This document shows positions 10,929 through 25,900 of a DNA stretch of 64,000 nt, piece after piece; position 1 is the stretch's first letter, and each line of letters begins with the position of its first letter. Under the pieces are notes generated by a model. That model was not told the origin of the DNA, did not search any database, and saw nothing but the letters and a program-made list of their open reading frames with translations. The stretch is from positions 42,113,769 through 42,177,768 of the forward strand of contig CM055903.1 in NCBI GenBank assembly GCA_029582155.1, given 5' to 3'. The translations under genes were made by a program, and so were the position numbers. The DNA comes from Panopea generosa (lineage: Eukaryota; Mollusca; Bivalvia; Adapedonta; Hiatellidae).

Positions 10929-13900
10929 CTGAAATACATACAATATATAATATATACTTAGTATTACATACAATATAATTACTGGTATACACACCTTTAT
11001 TGTATTTATTTTATTTGAATGTAGATATATATTATTTTAACACATGACAGTTTTTTTTTGCATACTTTTTTAATTAAGAAGACCCAAGGAGCAAGTATAT
11101 GATTTGATTTACAGAATCTGAGTAGAACCATGATTTATTGTAATTGCCAATATTTCTAACTTAAATTCTCTGGATGGATTACCAGCAACAAAAAGTAAGT
11201 GATCTTGAGACAGCGCCCTTAAGCCACACAGGACAAGATTGTATTTCGAAATATCCATTCTGTTGTAGGACCATAAATCTTTTATAGGGCTATCATTCTG
11301 TTGTAGGACCAATCATTCTGTTGCAGGACCATAAATCATCCATAGGGCTATCATTCTGTTGTAGGACCGTAAATCGTTCATAGGGCTATCATTCTATTGT
11401 AGGATCAATCATTCTGTTGTAGGACCATAAATCTTTCATAGGGCTATCATTCTATTGTAGGAACATAAATCTTTCCTAGGGCAATCATTCTGTTGTAGGA
11501 CCAATCATTCTGTTGTAGGACCAATCATTCTGTTGTAGGAACATAAATCTTTCATAGGGCTATCATTCTGTTGTAGGACCATAAATCTTTCATAGGGCTA
11601 TCATTCTGTTGTAGGACCAATCATTCTGTTGTAGGACCATAAATCTTCCATAGGGCTAATATTCTGTTGTAGGACCATAAATCTTCCATAGGGCTATCCT
11701 TCTGTTGTAGGATCAATCATTCTGTTGTAGGACCATAAATCTTCCATAGGGCTATCATTCTGTTGTAGGATCAATCATTCTGTTGTAGCCCATAAATCTT
11801 TCATAGGGCTATCATTCTTTTGTAGGAACATAAATCTTTCCTAGGGCAATCATTCTGTTGTAGGACCAATCATTCTGTTGTAGGACCATAAATCTTTCAT
11901 AGGGCTAATATTCTGTTGTAGGACCATAAATCTTCCATAGGGCTAATATTCTGTTGTAGGATCAATCCTTCTGTTGTAGGAATATAAATCTTTCATAGGG
12001 CTATCATTCTGTTGTAGGATCAATCCTTCTGTTGTAGGAATATAAATCTTTCATAGGGCTATCATTCTGTTGTAGGACCATAAATCTTCCATAGGGCTAT
12101 CATTCTGTTGTAGGACCATAAATCTTCCATAGGGCTAATATTCTGTTGTAGGACCATAAATCTTCCATAGGGCTATCCTTCTGTTGTAGGAATATAAATC
12201 TTCCATAGGGCTATCATTCTGTTGTAGGACCATAAATCTTCCATAGGGTTAATATTCTGTTGTAGGACCATAAATCTTTCATAGGGCTATCATTCTGTTG
12301 TAGGACCATAACTCTTTCATAGGGCTATCATTATCTTATAGGACCATAATCCTGTCAAAAACAATTAGAAACGACAAGGCTATAAGATATACACAAGAGG
12401 ACTTTATACGGCCTATTTCTAGCAAATGTTGTAGAAGTCTGATAAGGATCAAGGAAACATTTATATAGACTGTGTTTTAAAAAAGATGGCCCCTAACACA
12501 CTCATCAGATTGCAGAAAAGCACTTTCAACAACAGTAAAATCTGCCATATTGGATTTTTAGTGGTGGTAGGAAAAATAAATCTGAGAGTGCACTACAAAA
12601 ATTAAAAAGTAATTGTCATTTTTATGCATTTCCCTAGATAACTCGAGGCTTACACACTAAATATTTAAGAAGATGAAAAACACATAGTTTTGACCCAAAG
12701 AACTTTTCAGCATTGAATAAAGGATTTTCAGACAAGATCCTGTTTAAAATATTCTTTATTAAAGTAATTTTTACAAACAGTTGCCATATTGAATTTTTGT
12801 CAGCAACAAAAATAATATTTGACAGTTCTGCATCCTAGTAATGTTGTTAAATAAAGTTTTGTTAAAATTGGTAAAATGGTTCAGAGTAGTTGTGATTTAA
12901 ACATTTCCCTATATAGCTCATAGGAAACTTCATGACCCTGTGGCAACCATCTTGAACATTTTATGATAAAAAAATCAAACTTAAAAAATGTTGTCTCAAC
13001 ACTTATACAAATGAATTCTAATCAACATTTAATATGTTTTTTAAGAGGTGATATTGTTTGAAATGTTCTCAATTTTAGTTATTTTTTAGCAATGGTAGCC
13101 ATATTTGATTTCAGACAGGAACCAAAAATGTGTCCATATGACTCGGATGCCCAAGCCACATATTTAAGTAATAAATTTTACCAAAAATTAAGTCGGACAG
13201 GGGAAATCTATCCTGCAAAATTAGATCGATGCTGACAAATTTCAAACTTGATTTGTATTTTATAATTATAAAGCTTCAACCATCAATTGCATACATACAT
13301 CCTTCCAGAAATTATTCTTTAGAAACCACTTTGACGAATGAATGGATGGTAAGAGAGAGGTAATACTTCATACCACTTAACCATTCTCCGAATGGCGAGA
13401 ACAATATTTTTTCTAAAAATGCACAATATCATGACCAAGTTTTATGAAAATAAGGGCCATGATTTTAGAAACAAGTCAGTTATCAATTAATGGTGTGAGA
13501 CAACCCATCTAAAGGAATAATAACTTAACTATCTAGGCCTGGAACAAGGGTAAAATATGCGGAAGTAGACATCATGCCAACTGATACAATGTATTACCAC
13601 ATTTTGTCAAGGTGCAACGAAAGGTTTAGGAAGAGTATTTCAGACATGGCCAGCTGGACGTCTGTATGGACTAGGTGTACCTGGTCTAATTGTCATTAGA
13701 TTAGGTCATTATTATAAAGAAAAAGACAGTTGAAAAATTAACTTGTCGACTCCTTTATGCTATCAATTTTTCTGACACATGTGATGAAAATAGACAAAAG
13801 AAACACAAAAATAAACAAAAGAACCTCTCTATAAGTACTGTAAGGCAGCACTATATGCTTCCATCCCATACGCTTAATTTTGAGGGCATAAAAAACTAAG

Positions 13901-16900
13901 CATACATGGGCAAATAACTTATGAAATACACATACACTTTAACGAACATATGGATTCCACTAATGTAACACTACATATGCCTTCCGTATACAATGTTATT
14001 GATTTTGACCTACCTCCAAGTGTTTTCTTTAGATTTTCTCGCGTCTTCTCTTCAATCGACTTCACTGTCTGCATGTACAATGTCTTATTTTTACCATTTA
14101 CTGATGTAGTTAGACCTGGAGATTTCATTTGACTGAAATAAAAATCATGTGATGATCATGTGACAGGTGATGATCATATGACAATCATGTGATCAGTTAT
14201 TACGACATCCTGTTGTTAGTCATTAGTTACTAACTAATACTAATCAGGGTTGGATTTCACAAAATATTGCCATAAGTCAATTTTACAATTTCCTTGTTGT
14301 ATGTTCAAATTTTGATTGATGTTTAAGGAGAGTATATCAGGGAAAAAAATGCTAGGTAGTTTATAACATACTGTAGTTTGTCATTATGTACTTACTAGTC
14401 AGGACTCTCCACTAGGTAGTTTATAACATACTGTAGTTTGTCATTATGTACTTACTAGTCAGGACTCTCCACCAGGAAGTTTTTAACATCCTGTAGTTTG
14501 TCATTATGTACTTACTAGTCAGGACTCTCCACCAGGTAGTTTATAACATCTTGTATTTTGTCATTATGTACTTACTAGTCAGGACTCTCCACCAGGTAGT
14601 TTATAACATCCTGCAGTTTTTCATTATGTACTTACTAGTCAGAACTCTCCACCAGGTAGTTTATAACATCCTGCAGTTTGTCATTATTTACTTACTAGTC
14701 AGGACTTTCCACGAGGTAGTTTATAACATCCTGTAGTTTGTCAGATTCAGAAAATGTCACATTCTTAGGTATCTTGCTACAGGCCATGCAATCCTCCTGA
14801 AAATAAACAAACACCTTCGTGTGCTTCATTTACAAACACTACTAAAAATTAAATAGAGTTTAAAATAATCATTTTTGTCAGCTTGACTGCAATTAGATTC
14901 ACCGATATACTATAGTCAAAGATATCAGAAGCAGCCAGTCAAGGGGTAAAGTAAAACTGTCTTTTTAAGACAGGTTGTTGCTACATACAGGATAATGGGA
15001 AATAGCAAATGTGGCTGCTTAAGACAAATAACTGCTCAATAGAGGTGACCAGTTACACCAGTTACTGTATCATACTTGTGACAGTCAGTGTAAACAATAC
15101 CAAATACCAATAAATGTATGTGAAATCCAGAATGAAAAATGTCAAATTCCAAGCATGTGCCTAAATATGTATAATAATGCTCATCTTCTATATCAAATAT
15201 GAACAAATTGTGGCTATTCTGAGCTCTTTAAAGAAAGATTATTTTTGTAAATTTTTAAGTTTCACATTTTTAATACACCTCCCGTCTCCTAATGACTTCA
15301 GAGCCTCACCATTTGAACAAATTTCTATATCTCCCTGACACGACAATGCTTCTGATAAAATTTGAAGAACAAAATCCACTGGGTAAATTAACAGAATATG
15401 AGAAGAGAAACTCATCATCCTCGAGATGTTCTGTACCAAATTAGAACACATTTGGCTGTTATGGATTATTGAAACAATTTTTTATTTTTTTTAAATCCTC
15501 AAATTTAACACTTTTGATACTTCATAGTCTCATGATTTTAACAAATCTCTGACCCAAAAATTGAAACATTAAATGTAATTGGCACTTTAATAAAATATAT
15601 ATATATATTTTTTTTAATGCAGTTTAATGCCTTTTCAACACATTTCAGGTTATATATGGAATAACCAGTTTAACTGGTGGAGGGAGACCTCAGAATCAAT
15701 CTTGAGTAGAACCACCGTCCTTCTGCAAGTAACTGGTAAACTTTCACACACAAATTTAGGAGCGAGCGGGACTCAAACCTATGACCTTAGCAGTGACAAG
15801 TAAGTAATCTTGAGATGGCGCCTTAGACCAGGGAGGACCCCTCAGACAACAGAAAGACAGACACACATAATAACCAGAACAACTTTTGAGCATTTGACTC
15901 AGGTGAACAAAAAATACACATAACTCATAATAAACCCATATTACAATTTATGGTCCTCCGTGGCTGAGTGGTCAAAGACGCCGTCTCAAGATCACTTACC
16001 TCTCACCGCTAAGGTCGCAGGTTCAAGTCCCACTCTCTCTAAAAAAACTTTATGTGAGAAAGTTTCCAGTTACTTGCAGAAGGATGGTGGTTCTATTCAG
16101 TCTGAGGTCTTCCTCCACCAGGAAAACTGGAAATGCCATATGTAACCTGAAATGTGTTGAAAATGGCGTTAAACCCCATTAAAAAAAATAATAAAAAAAA
16201 CCTTCAATTAAATATAGTGTGGGGCTGCAAATAATGATGCACTAGCTATTACAACAGCTCTTTTGTTCTTTGAATAGTCAAGCTAAATATTGTTTAGAAA
16301 TAATGCATAGCATTGCTTTCATTATCTGATATACCTTTCTTTCTGCCTCAAATGTATAGGTGTATATCCCCTCGGTGTCATTAAAGTTCATGTAGTTATT
16401 TAATGGTAAACAGCAGCTGAAAATAAAATAAATATAAATTGTCAATCTACTGCAAACAAAAAAATAAACAGAAACAACTTTTTCTAGAGGTACTAAATCA
16501 TAAATCTTCCGTAAGCTAGCAAATACATGCATGTTATATTTTGTCAACTGAGCAAATGTAAGTGGGGCGGTAACAGCTATTGTAATAGATAGAGTGTTGG
16601 CCACTCACACCTCGATCCCCAGCTCAATCACGATGCCTCTCATAAAACAACACTCAGTTCTGGATCTACCCAGGAAGTGGACTCAGGAGCAGTCAATAAA
16701 GGCTCTGAGCTTTCATCGCAATTGAGCTTAAATAAATTAATATAGAGCTCAAATAAATTAATATAAACTAAATGTGAAAGAATAAAATAAATGGTATCTT
16801 TATTTTGGTAAGAGTATTTAAACAATCCTTTTAATGACCAGTACATAAAAACTGAAATGGGAATAATTCACTGATTCATATCTTCTGTTTTAACTGAAAA

Positions 16901-19900
16901 CAATGAAAATTACTGATCCAAAACATAATACAGTATGTAACTGATTAATTACATTTTTTATTTGTTGTGTTGAAAATGTATAGCAGTCACAAAATCATAG
17001 ATATTTTATTTTTCATATTTGATTTTTAATGATAATGGTACAAATGAATTAAAATAACGACTCAATGTGGCATAGTTTGATGTTATTGCAAATGTTTGAT
17101 ACGTTTATACTACAAATGAATCGAAAAAAAGACTCAATATAGGAAAGACGGTCTGTATGCTGGAATTTCAATTGTAACTAACCTTGTAGCGAGTTTGAAT
17201 ACCTCCGTGGCACAGGCAGCTGAAATGGAGTGTTAACATTTTAGGAATACAATCCATATTTCCCAGTATGTAAGTAACTATGTAAGTAACTATGTAAGTA
17301 ACTCTATGTAAGTCACTATGTAAGTAACTCTATGTAAGTAACTATGTAAGTAATTATGTAAGTAAACAGTTAAGCGTAATCCATTTTTCGCAGTATGTAA
17401 GTAACTATATAAGTAACCAGTTAAGCATAATCCATATTTCCCAGTATATAATATATATAATCTACATGTATGTAAGTAACCATTCAAGCTCAATCCATAA
17501 TCCCAGTATGTAATTATGTAAGTAAACATTCAAGCTCAACCCTTAATCCCAGTATGTAATTATGTAAGTAACCATTCAAGCTCAATCCATAATCCCAGTA
17601 TGTAATTATGTAAGTAACCATTCAAGCTCAATCCATAATCCGAGTATGTAATTATGTAAGTAACCATTCAATCTCAACCCATAATCCCAGTATGTAATTA
17701 TGTAAGTAACCATTCAAGCTCAACCCATAATCCCAGCATAAAACTATGTAAGTAACCATTCAAGCTCAATCCATAATCCCAGCATATAACTATGTAAGTA
17801 ACCAGTCAAGCTCAATCAATAATCCCAGCATATAACTATGTAAGTAACCATTCAAGCTCAATCCATAATCCCAGCATATAACTATGTAAGTAACCAGTCA
17901 AGCTCAATCCATAATCCCAGTATATAACTATGTAAGTAACCATTCAAGCTCAATCCATAATCCCAGTATTTAACTATGTATGTAACTATTCAAGCTCAAC
18001 CCATAATCCCAGTATGTAATTATGTAAGTAACCATTCAAGCAAATTCCATAATCCCAGTATATAATATGTAAGAAACCATTCAAACTCAATCCATAACCC
18101 CAGTATATAACTAAGTATGTAATTAACCATTCAAGTTCAATCCATAACCCCAGTATATAACTAAGTATGTAACTATTCAAGCTCAATCCATAATCCCAGT
18201 ATATAACTATGTATGTAACTATTCAACCTCAATCCATAATCCCAATATATAATATGTAAGTAACCGTTCAAGCTCAATCCATAACCCTATTTTATAACTA
18301 TGTATGTAACTATTCAAGCTCAATCCATAACCCCAGTATATAATATGTAAGTAACCAGTCAAGCTCAATCCATAATCCAAGTATATAACTATGTATGTAA
18401 CTATTAAAGCTCAACCCATAATCCAAGTGGATAACTATGTAAGTAACCATTCATGCTCAATCCATAATCCCAGTATATGATTAAGTATGTAACTATTCAA
18501 GCTCAATCCATAATCCCAGTATATGACTATGTATGTAACTATTCAAGCTCAATCCATAATCCCAGTATATAATATGTAAGTAACCATTCATGCTCAATCC
18601 ATAATCCAAGTATATAACTAAGTAAGTAACCGTTCAAGCTCAATCCATAACCCCAGTATATAATATGTAAGTAACCAGTAAAGCTCAATCCATAATCCCA
18701 GTATATAACTATGTATGGAACTATTTAAGCTCAATCCATAATCCCAGTATATAATATGTAAGTAACCAGTCAAGCTCAATCCATAATCCCAGTATATAAC
18801 TTTGTATGTAACTATTCAAGCTCAATCCGTAACAACAGTATATAATATGTAAGTAACCATTCATGCTCAATCCATAATCCCAGTATATAATAATTATGTA
18901 AGTAACCAGTCAAGCTCAATCCATAATCCCAGTATATAACTATGTATGTAACTATTCAAGCTCAATCCAAAACCCCAGTATATAATATGTAAGTAACCAG
19001 TCAAGCTCAATCCATAATCCCAGTATATAACTATGTATGTAACTATTCAAGCTCAATCCATAATCCCAGTATATAATATGTAAGTAACCAGTCAAGCTCA
19101 ATCCATAATCCCAGTATATAACTATGTATTGTAACTATTCAACCTCAATCCATAACCCCAGTATATAATATGTAAGTAACCATTCATGCTCAATCCATAA
19201 TCCCAGTATATAATATGTAAGTAACCATTCAAGCTCAATCCATAATCCCAGTATATAACTATGTATTAACTAAGTAACCATTCATGCTCAACCCATAATC
19301 CAAGTATATAACTAAGTAAGTAACCATTCAACCTCAATCTATAATTCCAGTATATAACTTTGTAAGTAACTATACAAGCTCAATCCATTATCCCAGTATA
19401 TAACTATGTAAGTAATCATTCAAGCTCAATCCATAATTCCAGTATATAACAATGTAAGTAACCATTCAAGCTCAATCCATAATCCAAGTATATAACTATG
19501 TATGTAACTATTCAAGCTCAATCCATAACCCCAGTATATAATATGTAAGTAACCAGTAAAGCTCAATCCATAATCCCAGTATATAACTATGTATGTAACT
19601 ATTCAAGCTCAATCCATAATCTCAGTATATAATATGTAAGTAACCAGTCAAGCTCAATCCATAATCCCAGTATATAACTATGTATGTAACTATTCAAGCT
19701 CAATCCATAACCCCAGTATATAATATGTAAGTAACCATTCATGCTCAATTCATAATCCCAGTATATAATAATTATGTAAGTAACCAGTCAAGCTCAATCC
19801 ATAATCCCAGTATATAACTATGTATGTAACTATTCAAGCTCAATCCATAACCCTATTTTATAACTATGTATGTAACTATTCAAGCTCAATCCATAACCCC

Positions 19901-22900
19901 AGTATATAATATGTAAGTAACCAGTCAACCTCAATCCATAATTCCAGTATATAACTATGTATGTAACTATTCAAGCTCAATCCATAATCCCAGTATATAA
20001 TATGTAAGTAACCAGTCAAGCTCAATCCTTAATCCCAGTATATAACTATGTATGTAACTATTCAAGCTCAATCCATAACCCCAGTATATAATATGTAAGT
20101 AACCATTCATGCTCAATCCATAATTCCAGTATATAATATGTAAGTAACCATTCAAGCTCAATCCATAATCCCAGTATATAACTAAGTAAGTAACCATTTA
20201 AGCTCAATCCATAATCCCAGTATATAACTATGTAAGTAACCATTCATGCTCAACCCATAATCCAAGTATATAACTAAGTAAGTAACCATTCAACCTCAAT
20301 CCATAATTCCAGTATATAACTATGTAAGTAACCATTCAAGCTCAATCCATTATCCCAGTATATAACTATGTAAGTAACCATTCAACCTCAATCCATAATT
20401 CCAGTATATAACAATGTAAGTAAGCATTCAAGCTCAATCCATAATCCCAGTATATAACTAAGTAAGTAACCATTCAAGTACAATCCATAATCCCAGTACA
20501 TGTATATAAGTAAAATTAAAGAAACTAAATTAACAGATTCTGTGGTAAAATTAGTATTTTAGCATCAGAGCTTTTCTTACATTATAGAAACTTAAATGTA
20601 CAATTTTATATGTATTAAAACTTTATTCTTAATAAGAATGAAGAGCTGCAGTCAATCCAGACTTCCAAATTTACTTTTAATATCAAAATATATGCCATTA
20701 AGTTAACAAACCATTTCATAGTTTGTGTTAAAAACCAAAACTTAGTAAAGAGCTGCAGTCAATTTCCAACCAATTCCTGATTGTCAAATTTAGTTTATCA
20801 AAATAAAGTCAAACTTTGTGAGTTGTCACCTGTATTTAACAACACCTTGTCTTAAACAGCCACATTTTCTTTTTACCATTTTTATAATTTTATTTATAAT
20901 TAACCTGTATTAAGCAACTATCTGCCATAAGGGCTCATATTTGCTTTTATTCTACAGTGGCTGCTTAAGACAGGTTTGGCTGTATATGCAATATCGTTAA
21001 CAAACCTGCAATGACAGCATTAGTAGAGGCTACCGCTGGGATAATTCTCTTCACCACTCCTGAAACAGACAGAAAATATGAATCTTAATACAGAAATAAT
21101 GTTAATTAAAATTATCTTCAGGTCTCAAAATAGTTGAATTTTGCCATAATTATGTCCTATATAAAATCCAAATGGAAAAGTTTTTTAAGTATTTTATTTT
21201 TCACAACAGAAATCCATTTGCTTATAAAAAATCACAATAACTGATGGGTTGACCAGCTTGTTTTTGAAGGACAGTGCAGTGTTTTTAATTGATTGATTGA
21301 TTGAATATTTAGCATCATTTTAATGCCATCGTAGGCTAACAGATGATCAGTTAAGCTAACCACTGTTTCCTGGGATTAACCAGCACTCTAGCACACCCCG
21401 TCTCTGCAAGTAACTGATAACTTTCCCACTTGAATCAGTGGTGAGAGACAAATGATAATGAGACACAATGTCATATATCAATCATCACGGAGACTGTTAC
21501 TGGACGGGGGATTCGAACTCACAACCCCTTGATTGATAGTCAGATGCGTAACCGACTGAGCTAATCGGGCCCGACTAAGTGTTTTTAAAAACATGCTCTA
21601 ACATACATCCATCTGTTAAATCCTATAAAGTTCCACAGATAATGTCCCATCCCACATGTGGGACTTCCCATATCTATGGCCGTGATATTTATAATGCGGC
21701 TTCATCTATATCGTAATCCAATTCTTTCCCGGGAACCGTAATGTATCGAGACCACAGCGTGTTTGTTTATATAAAGTTTCATAAAAAAATTCCAATTATT
21801 TCATAAAAAAGAGTCATTGCAATATTTTCTAGATTTTACTCTGGTCAATATGAAATATGTGCTATTTTTATCTGCACTAAATGACATTTACATAATTATA
21901 ATATTTAAAGTATAATTAAAGAGGCCTTACCTACATCACCGATATTTTTTCAATCTTAGCAGTAAAACTGCACATTTATATCGAACATCATATAATATGA
22001 GTTTTCTTATATTATATTTTGTCTCTGTAGTGTAAAATTCTTTAATTTTGTTGACCAAATACTAAATCGCAGCCTGTGACAAAGTCACTCATCGGCCAGT
22101 ATCGATTTTTGCTAAAACATTAAAGAATGAAATAAAAAATGTCAGCCTGTATATTAAAGAATTTCTCTTTAATAAGAAAAAATACAAGGACGAATCAACC
22201 ATTATCTTTGAATCTGACCTTTCTCTTTGTGATTCAATAAACTTTCCATCATTTACTGAACAGAAAGTTATTGGTAATGCAACTTTTAAGTTTAAGACAA
22301 CATTAATGGGGTCTAATGCCATTTAACACATTAAAGGTTATAAATATTGAATCCTGTTTTTTTTTGTAAAGGAAGGCCTCTGAAGAATCTGAGCAGATTT
22401 CCGTCCTTACACAACTAAGAGACCCTTATTATCAAAGCTATTCTTAGGCAGTTACCTACGTTTTGTAAAAGTGAAACTATAAATATGTCTGTCGACACGA
22501 ATATCACCACTTGTGATCAGAAACCAAGTTTTTACCGACAATTAACTTGAAAAGGTGCCATAACTCACAAATATTGACTGATTGGAAACCAATTTTTTAC
22601 TGGACCCACCGACGGACCATCGTCGGATACCCACGCGTAATCCATTTTGATACTCTCTGTTTATCACCTTTAGGATATTACACTAGCTTTGTGTCATTTC
22701 TATCAAGTCACAATGCAGTGATATGGTTCCTTCACGATTTCATGAAGGGAACGCAATCCAATCGCAACGCTAGTTTAATGCAAACGCTGTTTTGATAAGC
22801 ATTAATGTTAGCTGTATTTTTTTCTGTTCTGTTCAAATAAAACGACACAGATCTAGTGTAATTTCCCATGGGTGATGGATGGAGAGTATCAGAATTGAGA

Positions 22901-25900
22901 CCTGTGGGTATCAGACGATGCGGACGGACAAGCTAATACTTAATGCCCCTTCACCATTACTTGAAAGGCGGGGCAATAAAAAAGGCTTATTATCATTTTA
23001 TGGACTGAAACATGAAAATCACAAATGCAAACATTAACAGAACAATATGTAAAATTTCAATCATTTCATTTTTGCCATTCAAACTGATGAAGTGTCGTTT
23101 TTATTTATTGCTGGTATTAAAAAAATGAGAAGGTAAAAATGTTACCTTGTGTTAATCTGTATGTTATGCCTGTGATATTGAACTCCTCAGCTCTCTCCAA
23201 TGATTTATCAAGGATCCATTTTATATGGATTGGACTGTCTCCGTCTATGGCCACACCCTCTAACAAATGGTAAAATGAACTTTAAAATAGGTTTGTTTGT
23301 ATGTTTATGCCATTGAGGGCTAACAGAAGATCTGATAACCTGACCATTCCCGAGTTCATAGGTCAACTATAGATCTCGAGCACATCCATCTACGCAAGTA
23401 ACAAAAAAATTTCCCACTTAATCAACAGAGTAATGAATGACTATGAGACACAATGCTGTACAGTCAAACTTCAGTTAGTGGTCACCTTTATTAAGCAACC
23501 ACTTGTCTTAAACAGCCACATTTTCTTTTTAACATGTTTATAATTTTAGATTTAATCAATCTGTATTAGGCAGCCACCTGCCTTAAGGAGTCCTTTTTGC
23601 TCTTTACTTTGAGCGGCTGCTTAAATCAGGTTTGACTGTATATCGATTATCACTGAGGCGATTGGACTCGAACTCATGACTCCTGGATTGATAGACACAC
23701 TACCAACTGAGCTAACTGGGCCCGGCTCTTTAAAGAACATTATCAATTAAAGGCAGTGTGTTTTTAATTCAATAATCATGAATAAAATGAATCATGAAGT
23801 TTGTTGACAATGATTCTTTTGTTTTAAATGTTAACTGTAACTGATGCACATTAAAGTTACCTCCAAATGGTTCCTCTTTAGGCCACAGTAATATTCTGAC
23901 ATACTCTATACAGTGTTCTGGCAATCTTGGCGTATGGGCTATAGTACACAGCGGAAAGTTCACCTGCAACAAAATCACATACATATATCTCATATATGTC
24001 AAATGTTGACTAAACTGAAATGTTATTTCATATGTTATCAAAAAACGTTTCGACGATGAACACGGATGACCGAAATACAACGTATAGCTTGAACCACTTA
24101 CCTGGTCCTGGTCGAATTCCTATTTCAATGTACAATGTATATACATGTAGTTTTACACTTGTATGTACATGTTGAACAATACTTGGCTTAAACAACCCTT
24201 AACTTGAACTATTTTGTCCAGTCCCATCAGGTTCGAGCAATCAAATTTAGGCCACCAACCCATAAGTCAAATACACACAAATATCATTATAATACAACAC
24301 TGTGCCAAAAGGATAATGACAATACTAGGAATAGAAAAGAGAAAAAATTAACAAAGGAATTAACAAACATTGCGTGTCTAAATCGTTATATAAACCTGGC
24401 ATTTACAAGTGTTACTTGAATCCTATAAATGGTGTAGCATACTCATATTTTAGTTTGTGTCAGCTTGGACTTAAATAAAATATTTCCGTTTGTTGAATAT
24501 TTCTAGTAAAGTTTTATCAACAAATTAGCCTTTGTGTACGCACTGATTTATAGAACAGATTTAATCCATTATGATTAACATTCAAAAATTTGGATAAATA
24601 CTGATTATGTAAATTATTATAATAAGCACATTTATTATTTTAATTATAACATGAAATCCGTCCAGAGTTTAAAAAATGCATATTCTTTGTTTATATATGA
24701 TATTGTTATGCCTTCCGGTTTCAACTAAAATGACAATACATTCCAGGTATGTTTTTTGGTCGATGGACCTTATAATGGATTCTGATGAAAGTATTAATTC
24801 AAATTTTTATACCAGCCCAGTACATAAGACTTACATAGTCAAACGGAGGATGAAGCGCATGGTCCAGTGGGATTGGAGGGTTCTGGGTTCGATCTCCCAC
24901 CATGGCTACGTGTGGCGTTCTTGAGCAAAACACTTTATCAGAATATGCCTAGTACTGGTTCTACTAATGAAGACTTCGAAAGCGATTTGTCTAAGTTGTA
25001 AGAACTTGTTTTACAATCGATGTGAAATAAATAAGTTTGAATTAATGGTTCTGATGATTTGTAAATTGATAATTCGTTAAAAGAAACTATAGAATTGTCA
25101 AGTGAGACTTGGATCTTGGATCTTTTATCAGATATTAGTGGAAGCAACTTATAAATATATTCTTAAAAAAAAAAAAAAAGAAGAAAATTCTTCTTTTGAC
25201 TCAAGTGACCTTGACCATTGAGTGACATATCCCCTATGCCAAATTTTTGGAAATGAGTTATAAAAAAAATTTTAAGACTTGAACATTTTCTTTGTTTGAC
25301 TCAAGTGACCTTGACCTTTGAGTGGCATATCCCATATGCCAAATTCAGCTTTTAGCTTTCAATTCAATTGTGGAAAATGTACACAAAGACCAGTCATCAA
25401 ATAGCCCGCAGTTTTGTCACAATATACATGATTTGGCTAACAGTCAATGTTTAATTAAACCCCCTTAGACTGTAGGACCAGGTCAGCTCTCCTACTTGGG
25501 TCCATTACAATGAGATTTCAGCTTGCTGATTATTCAGTTGTTTCAGGGAAAGATTTATGACGTGTTCAATAGTAATGAATTGTGGAGAAGGCATAGAATT
25601 CCCTTCTTTTTTATTTGGGTTCAACAGACCTGATTCGGGAGATATCAGGGATTGGGATAGACTAAAACCATTGTCTTTTTCAATGGTCCAAAGACAAGAC
25701 ACACAAGTTTCTTACAGAAATTCAGTATATTAATGGTTATTAACTACCTGAGGTGGGTATAGATCCAGGGTACATTCTACACACGGTGACATGCCCGGTA
25801 ATATGACTCGGGCATTACCCTTGAACCCCTCCGTGCCACCATCTACCATTGGAATGAGGCTGCTCTGATCCAGTTCTTCGTCTTCGTATTGAAGCATACT

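Noticed and set aside
14506-14736. Plus-strand 76-codon frame repeating [12 protein letters not shown]
   Set aside because: It is the antisense of the UBA3 exon 14-derived 60-bp array.
17290-20243. Several minus-strand frames reading [12 protein letters not shown]
   Set aside because: They are translations of the 46-bp intron minisatellite.
17270-20510. Possible CRISPR-like array because of regular spacing
   Set aside because: There are no unique spacers; whole units repeat. The setting is an intron of an animal gene.
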